NCBI RefSeq assembly: GCF_000152965.1
Contig: NZ_CH902583.1
Location: 3,601,694 to 3,665,693 of the forward strand
Reading direction: 5' to 3'
Source: Roseobacter sp. MED193
GTDB taxonomy: Bacteria > Pseudomonadota > Alphaproteobacteria > Rhodobacterales > Rhodobacteraceae
DNA: 64,000 nt
Shown here one piece after another: positions 59,801-64,000 of the stretch (the stretch's first letter is position 1; each line of letters opens with the position of its first letter). The position numbers and the translations under genes were made by a program. The notes below the pieces were generated by a model. That model saw only the letters and a list, made by a program, of their open reading frames with translations. It ran no database searches and was not told where the DNA came from.

Positions 59801-60695
59801 TTGCGGCCTGTTGCTTAGGGCGCTGCCGCCCCTCGCGCCAGGCTAGAATCGCAGCTCCCGAAAGAATAACAGCAGCCCCTAAGAGGGTGATCCAATCCGG
59901 GATCACGCCAAACCCAAAGAAATCATAAAGCGTAGCGAAGATTAGCGTCGCATAGCTGAAGGGCGCCACGAAAGAGGCATCGGCCCGCGCCATACCATTC
60001 ACAAAACAGGCCTGCGCACAGGCCATTAGGGTACCAAGGGCAGCCAAAGCGCCCCATTGCAGTGCAGTTGGCATGTGCCAGACTGGCGAGACGGCCGCCG
60101 TTGCAATCATCATTCCGAGCGCATTGTTGAACCATAACACCTGTAAAGGGCGTTCGCGCCCAGCAAGCTTTTTGATAAAGATGAGCTCCAGCCCCATGAT
60201 CGCCGCCGCAGCCAATGCCAAGAGGGCGGCAGGTTGAAAGCTATCAGGGGTTGGTCGCAACAGGATCATGGCACCGATTAGGGCAATGCCAGCGGCGCCC
60301 CAGCGCCAGCGGCCAACCTGTTCGCCCAGCAAAGGGATCGCCAAGAGCATGCCAAAAACCGGGTTCAAAAACGCAATCGCTGTGGCGTCTGCAAGCGGGA
60401 TATAGGCCACCGAGGCAAACATCAGAGTGATGCCCAGCCAGCCACAGCTGGTGCGGCCGATATGCAGCCGCCACTCTGGTCGCTGCAATTTGAACCGCAG
60501 TATCGCCACAGCCGTGGAAATCGCAACAAATGCGAACAGAAATCGCCCATGACTGATTTGCAATGGGTGCAGCGCAGGGCCTAGGGCTTCGGTTCCCAGC
60601 GCTTTTGCCAAGAGTGTGGTCGCGGCAATAAAAACCGTGGCGAGTGTTATCAAGGCAGCGGCAAGCGGCGGGTTCTGTGGAGGCGAAATTCTCAT
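59790..60695 (-). CDS. DMT-family (EamA) transporter
   Basis: A 301-residue ten-span exporter of the drug/metabolite superfamily. Two EamA repeats are seen: about 10-145 (ALITLATVFIAATTLLAKAL ... ISHGRFLFAFVAIS) and 155-290 (AAIMGLELIFIKKLAGRERP, ALGTLMACAQACFVNGMARA). It ends with a basic tail. The 3' ends overlap by 11 bases with the ABC permease on the other strand. The substrate is unknown. ATG 60695 gives a normal length. Confidence 0.88.
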   Translation of the reverse strand: MRISPPQNPPLAAALITLATVFIAATTLLAKALGTEALGPALHPLQISHGRFLFAFVAISTAVAILRFKLQRPEWRLHIGRTSCGWLGITLMFASVAYIPLADATAIAFLNPVFGMLLAIPLLGEQVGRWRWGAAGIALIGAMILLRPTPDSFQPAALLALAAAAIMGLELIFIKKLAGRERPLQVLWFNNALGMMIATAAVSPVWHMPTALQWGALAALGTLMACAQACFVNGMARADASFVAPFSYATLIFATLYDFFGFGVIPDWITLLGAAVILSGAAILAWREGRQRPKQQAAIKP

Positions 60696-61037
60696 GCCAG
60701 CACTGCTGCGCCGATCGCCTCCCGTTTGCAAGGCCTATCGCTTTGAAGGTAGGCCTCCTGGCCCAATAGCGGCGTTTGAAGCCGCAGACAAAATGTGGGT
60801 CTTTGGTGGCAAAAGGGGTTTCTTTTTGCCAAATCCTCCGATATGGACCCCGACTATGATCAAAGATACGCATATCCCTTTGCTGCGACGCCGACGCCGA
60901 CTGGCGTAACTCGGCCCGTTTGATCTATGGCCTGCGCAGTTTTGCTGCGGAATGGCACAAAACCCATCTCTCATTATTGACCCTCAGGCCCGGCTCATGC
61001 ACTGCTTTGGCCTTAACTTCTCGAAAAGGATGATCCA
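60696..61037. other. Spacer between the DMT exporter and argD
   Basis: About 340 bases with no gene that I can support. It presumably holds the two divergent promoters; no strong palindrome or terminator was seen. Confidence 0.5.
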
Positions 61038-62219
61038 ATGATCCCGTCCGTACTGCCCACCTATAATCGTGCTCCGCTGGAGTTCGTAAAAGGCGAAGGT
61101 TCCTGGCTGTTCGAGGCGGACGGACGCCGATTTCTGGATCTCGGTTCTGGTATTGCCGTCAACGCCCTGGGCCATGCGCACCCCAAATTGGTTGAGGTGC
61201 TGTCAACGCAGGCGCAGAACCTCTGGCATGTCTCTAACCTATACAAGATCCCGCAGCAGGAAAAACTGGCGGATCTTTTGGTGGAGCATACCTTTGCAGA
61301 TACGGTCTTCTTTACCAACTCCGGCACGGAGGCCTGCGAACTGGCGGTCAAAATGGCACGCAAGTATTTCTATGAAAAAGACCAGCCAGAGCGGGTAGAG
61401 ATCATCACCTTTGACGGCTCTTTTCATGGCCGTTCTTCTGCAGGCATTGCGGCTGCAGGCACTGAAAAGATGGTCAAAGGCTTTGGCCCGCTGTTGCCCG
61501 GCTTTGTTCATCTCACCTTTGGTGACATGGACGGGCTAACCAATGCGATTACTGCAAACACAGCCGCAGTGCTGATTGAACCGGTGCAGGGTGAGGGTGG
61601 TATTCGCCCAGTGCCTGACGCTGAGCTCAAAGCGCTGCGTCAGATCTGTGATGAGGCCGGGATCCTGTTGATCCTGGATGAGGTGCAATGTGGCGTGGGT
61701 AGGACCGGTAAGCTCTTTGCGCATGAATGGGCCGGTATCACTCCGGATATCATGATGGTTGCCAAGGGCATCGGCGGTGGCTTTCCCTTGGGCGCGGTTT
61801 TGGCCACGGAAGAGGCAGCCTCGGGCATGACTGCAGGCACCCACGGCTCCACCTATGGCGGCAATCCTTTGGGCTGTGCAGTCGGCTGCGCGGTGATCGA
61901 GGAGGTCATGGCCCCCGGCTTTCTGGCGGGTGTGAACCGCCGTGCAGGATTGCTGCGCCAGCGGCTGGACGGTCTGGTGGCGCAACACCCAGATGTGTTC
62001 GAAGAGCTGCGCGGCTCCGGGTTGATGCTGGGACTGAAATGCAAGGCCTTGAACATGGATGTGGTGCAGTCAGGCTATGACAACGAGGTCATAACGGTGC
62101 CTGCCGCCGATAATGTGATCCGCCTTCTGCCGCCTTTGACCCTCAGTGAAGAGGACATCGCGGAGGCCATTGCCCGCTTGGACAAGGCGGCCACCCAGAT
62201 AGAGCAGACGTTGGGCTGA
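61038..62219 (+). CDS. argD: Acetylornithine aminotransferase
   Basis: A 393-residue PLP enzyme making N-acetylornithine for arginine synthesis. The PLP lysine is in MMVAKGIGGGFPLGAVLATE; TNSGTEACELAVKMARKYFY, the substrate-side FHGRSSAGIAAAGTEKM and LDEVQCGVGRTGKLFAHEWA are typical. The length and N-terminus (MIPSVLPTYNRAPLEFVKGE) match ArgD. It is followed by argF after 90 bases that include a REP-like repeat. Confidence 0.95.
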   Translation: MIPSVLPTYNRAPLEFVKGEGSWLFEADGRRFLDLGSGIAVNALGHAHPKLVEVLSTQAQNLWHVSNLYKIPQQEKLADLLVEHTFADTVFFTNSGTEACELAVKMARKYFYEKDQPERVEIITFDGSFHGRSSAGIAAAGTEKMVKGFGPLLPGFVHLTFGDMDGLTNAITANTAAVLIEPVQGEGGIRPVPDAELKALRQICDEAGILLILDEVQCGVGRTGKLFAHEWAGITPDIMMVAKGIGGGFPLGAVLATEEAASGMTAGTHGSTYGGNPLGCAVGCAVIEEVMAPGFLAGVNRRAGLLRQRLDGLVAQHPDVFEELRGSGLMLGLKCKALNMDVVQSGYDNEVITVPAADNVIRLLPPLTLSEEDIAEAIARLDKAATQIEQTLG

Positions 62220-62227
62220 CATTCATC

Positions 62228-62271
62228 TTTCCCCATATACTCCCGGGGGTACGGGGGCAGGCAGTCCCCGT
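62228..62271. repeat. REP-like GC-rich palindromic repeat between argD and argF
   Basis: CCCCATATACTCCCGGGGG, then ACGGGGGCAGGCAGTCCCCGT. It matches the CCC(n)ATAnnCCCGGGGG core of copies 1 and 2 and ends in a GGGG...CCCC hairpin. It lies inside the argD-argF operon, so it may stabilise or weaken the downstream message. Confidence 0.5.
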
Positions 62272-62309
62272 CTGTTGACCGCCCTCGCACATGCAAAAAG
62301 CGACATGAT

Positions 62310-63236
62310 ATGAACCACTTTCTTGACATCCACACAACCGACACTACTGCACTGCACGGTATCATCGATCAGGCAAAACTGATGAAACAGGCCCGCCAGG
62401 GGCGCCCCAAGGGCATGCCAGACGATGAGCAGCCCCTGGCAGGCCAGATGGTGGCGCTGATTTTTGAAAAACCCTCTACCCGGACCCGCATTTCCTTTGA
62501 TGTCGGGGTGCGGCAGATGGGGGGTCAGAGCATGGTTTTATCGGGCAAAGATATGCAATTGGGTCATGGCGAGACAATCGCTGATACCGCCCGGGTAATG
62601 TCGCGCTATGTGGATCTGATCATGATCCGTACCTTTGACGAGGCGGTCCTGCAGGAAATGGCGGAATATGCCGATGTGCCTGTGATCAATGGTCTGACGG
62701 ATCGCACCCACCCCTGCCAGATCATGGCCGATATCCAGACCTATGAGGAGCACCGTGGTTCGATTAAGGGCAAAAAGGTGGTCTGGGCTGGCGACGGCAA
62801 CAATGTTTGCGCCTCCTTTCTGCACGCGGCGGCCAAGTTTGGCTTTGACCTCACCTTTACCGGGCCGGCGCAGCTTGACCCGGAAGAAGAATTTGTCGGT
62901 CTTGCCCGCAAGGCTGGCTCCAAAGTGGTAATTGAGCGCGACGCCTTCAAAGCGGTGGAGGGCGCAGATCTGGTGGTTGCCGATACCTGGGTCAGCATGC
63001 ATGACAGCCAGTCCTCCAAGGAGCGGCGCCACAACATGCTTCGCCCCTATCAGGTCAATGATGAGCTGATGTCCCACGCCAAGTCCGACGCGCTGTTCAT
63101 GCATTGCCTGCCCGCTCACCGTGAAGAAGAGGTGACATCGGCAGTGATGGATGGGCCGCAGTCGGTGATCTTTGATGAAGCCGAAAACCGCTTGCACGCT
63201 CAAAAAGCCATCATGCGCTGGTGCCTGGGTGTCTAA
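62310..63236 (+). CDS. argF: Ornithine carbamoyltransferase
   Basis: A 308-residue enzyme making citrulline from ornithine and carbamoyl phosphate. Carbamoyl-phosphate loop [15 protein letters not shown], then [20 protein letters not shown] and the ornithine-side [20 protein letters not shown] are all intact. No ribosome site is obvious; expression may be coupled to argD. The gene is followed by a strong terminator. Confidence 0.96.
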   Translation: MNHFLDIHTTDTTALHGIIDQAKLMKQARQGRPKGMPDDEQPLAGQMVALIFEKPSTRTRISFDVGVRQMGGQSMVLSGKDMQLGHGETIADTARVMSRYVDLIMIRTFDEAVLQEMAEYADVPVINGLTDRTHPCQIMADIQTYEEHRGSIKGKKVVWAGDGNNVCASFLHAAAKFGFDLTFTGPAQLDPEEEFVGLARKAGSKVVIERDAFKAVEGADLVVADTWVSMHDSQSSKERRHNMLRPYQVNDELMSHAKSDALFMHCLPAHREEEVTSAVMDGPQSVIFDEAENRLHAQKAIMRWCLGV

Positions 63237-63298
63237 CAAACCCTAATGGTCGCGCAATAGTCTGCCTTGGGACTGGTCATTTTGAAAAACTTCTGCAA

Positions 63299-63333
63299 CC
63301 CTCGCGCTATCAGTTTAGCGCGAGGGTTTTCTT
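63299..63333 (+). terminator. Rho-independent terminator of argD-argF
   Basis: CCCTCGCGCTA (63299-63309) pairs with TAGCGCGAGGG (63316-63326), an 11-bp perfect stem with a 6-base loop, followed by TTTTCTT. It leaves only a few bases before the next gene's possible GTG start at 63334. Confidence 0.92.
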
Positions 63334-63357
63334 GTGAATGCGGATCGACCAAAGCAA

Positions 63358-63927
63358 ATGGATCAGCACTGGGCACTTCTGGTTGTAGATATGCAGATGG
63401 AGATGGCGAATGCCACGGTGGCTGGGCGGCCGCGTGCGAACCCGGACGCCGAGGACAATGTGGCGCAACTTCTAGCAGCCTTTCGCGGAGCTGGTTTGCC
63501 GGTTCTGCACGTGATGCATGATGATCCGCGCCCAGAGAGCAAGTTTCGCCGCGATTTGCCCTCTGGCCAGCCGATGCCCTGCGCGAAGCCCGCTCCGGGA
63601 GAAACAGTGATCTGGAAAACGGGCTCCTCTGGCTTTGTTGACACCGGATTGGCGGAGCTGCTGCGCGCACGCAGTATAACAAATCTGGTGATTGTTGGTG
63701 GGGTTGCGGCCTTTTGCGTGAATTCAACGGCGCGCTCTGCGGCCAATCTCGGCTTTGAGATCGAAGTGGTCGAAGATGCGCTCATCGCTTTTGCCATGCC
63801 TGCGCGCAAGGGCGGTGATCTGGATGCAGAGGTGGTGCTGGAGGTGACCCTCTCCTCTTTGCAGGCAGGGTTTGGCTCCGTATTACCAACCCGTGAGGTT
63901 CTTGCGCGGCTCACCGTAGCAGCATGA
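63358..63927 (+). CDS. Isochorismatase-family cysteine hydrolase
   Basis: A 189-residue hydrolase of the isochorismatase-like fold. The catalytic triad is visible: D in LLVVDMQMEMANATV, K in IWKTGSSGFVDTGL, and C in VVGGVAAFCVNSTAR (the nucleophile). The family acts on isochorismate, nicotinamide or other small amides; the substrate here is unknown. I start at ATG 63358. A GTG at 63334 is possible, but it lies next to the terminator. It overlaps the next gene by four bases (ATGA). Confidence 0.85.
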   Translation: MDQHWALLVVDMQMEMANATVAGRPRANPDAEDNVAQLLAAFRGAGLPVLHVMHDDPRPESKFRRDLPSGQPMPCAKPAPGETVIWKTGSSGFVDTGLAELLRARSITNLVIVGGVAAFCVNSTARSAANLGFEIEVVEDALIAFAMPARKGGDLDAEVVLEVTLSSLQAGFGSVLPTREVLARLTVAA

Positions 63928-64000
63928 GCGCACAGGGCGGGAAATCACTGCGTATTGTGATTGCCGGTGCTGGTTCTATTGGATGTTTTTGTGGTGGGCT
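63924..64000 (+). CDS. 2-dehydropantoate 2-reductase-like, 3' end outside window
   Basis: The first 25 residues begin MSAQGGKSLRIVIAGAGSIG and continue CF-GG, the N-terminal Rossmann motif (GAGSIG) of the PanE/ApbA family, which reduces ketopantoate to pantoate. The substrate may differ, because PanE-like proteins are diverse. It overlaps the isochorismatase-type gene by four bases, so the two are coupled. The rest is beyond the window. Confidence 0.7.
   Translation, partial: MSAQGGKSLRIVIAGAGSIGCFCGG

Noticed and set aside
1-64000. CRISPR arrays, tRNA or rRNA genes, insertion sequences and prophage genes
   Set aside because: No regularly spaced repeats, no tRNA-like T-loop/acceptor pairing and no transposase or phage structural motifs were seen on either strand by eye.

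Overview
The window is about 64 kb of a high-GC alphaproteobacterial chromosome, most likely from the Roseobacter group (Rhodobacteraceae). The lineage is suggested by gcrA, DUF1150, DUF1467, tandem DUF6455 genes, a long-form FabH, a bifunctional sat-cysC, a CyaC-like ferredoxin cyclase, a tiny MPW-motif protein, and rimO/lgt/midA/pgeF neighbourhoods of that family. I see no rRNA, tRNA, CRISPR array, insertion sequence or prophage. It reads as core chromosome with short accessory inserts. The assignment is inference from gene content; no database search was possible.

Layout. 1-10 kb: purE (cut by the window edge), ydcH-like, a small heat-shock gene with a sigma-32-type promoter and a ROSE-like leader, a PhzF-family gene, a GT10 glycosyltransferase, an in-frame fusion of a MarR/EPS-type regulator to ATP sulfurylase/APS kinase, a membrane-ferredoxin adenylate cyclase, trxB and an Lrp-type regulator. 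10-20 kb: a Hint-domain protein, a 53-aa basic protein, the overlapping lgt-midA-pgeF operon, ubiK, ybjN-proC-csaA-hydroxyacid dehydrogenase, tdk and an unidentified 157-aa protein. 20-27 kb: a long-form FabH divergent from a marR-adaptor-RND pump operon, then an AT-richer two-gene insert (Imm26-like protein and HExxH protein). 27-45 kb: carB, pabB-pabC, aspS, a DUF1800/DUF1501 pair, a response regulator, mce, housekeeping small genes, two DUF6455 paralogues and rimO.

45-64 kb: a pentapeptide-repeat membrane protein and an AsmA protein; a four-gene minus-strand operon kpsT-kpsE-kdsA-phosphomannomutase (surface polysaccharide) that ends in a strong terminator and has no kpsM beside it; a uracil-DNA-glycosylase-like gene with sseB; yghU, a YHS protein, LysR and ester-cyclase genes; gcrA; an ABC-2 permease, a DMT exporter, argD-argF, an isochorismatase-like hydrolase and the start of a PanE-like reductase.

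Themes. Surface polysaccharide and sulfate activation recur (GT10, Sat-CysC with an EPS-type regulator, KpsT/KpsE/KdsA/PMM). Redox sensing recurs (ferredoxin cyclase, TrxB, YghU, nitroreductase). The most unusual items are the MarR-Sat-CysC fusion behind a perfect 16-bp palindrome next to a consensus -10, the ROSE-like thermometer on hsp20, and a family of REP-like GC-rich palindromes in at least four intergenic spaces.
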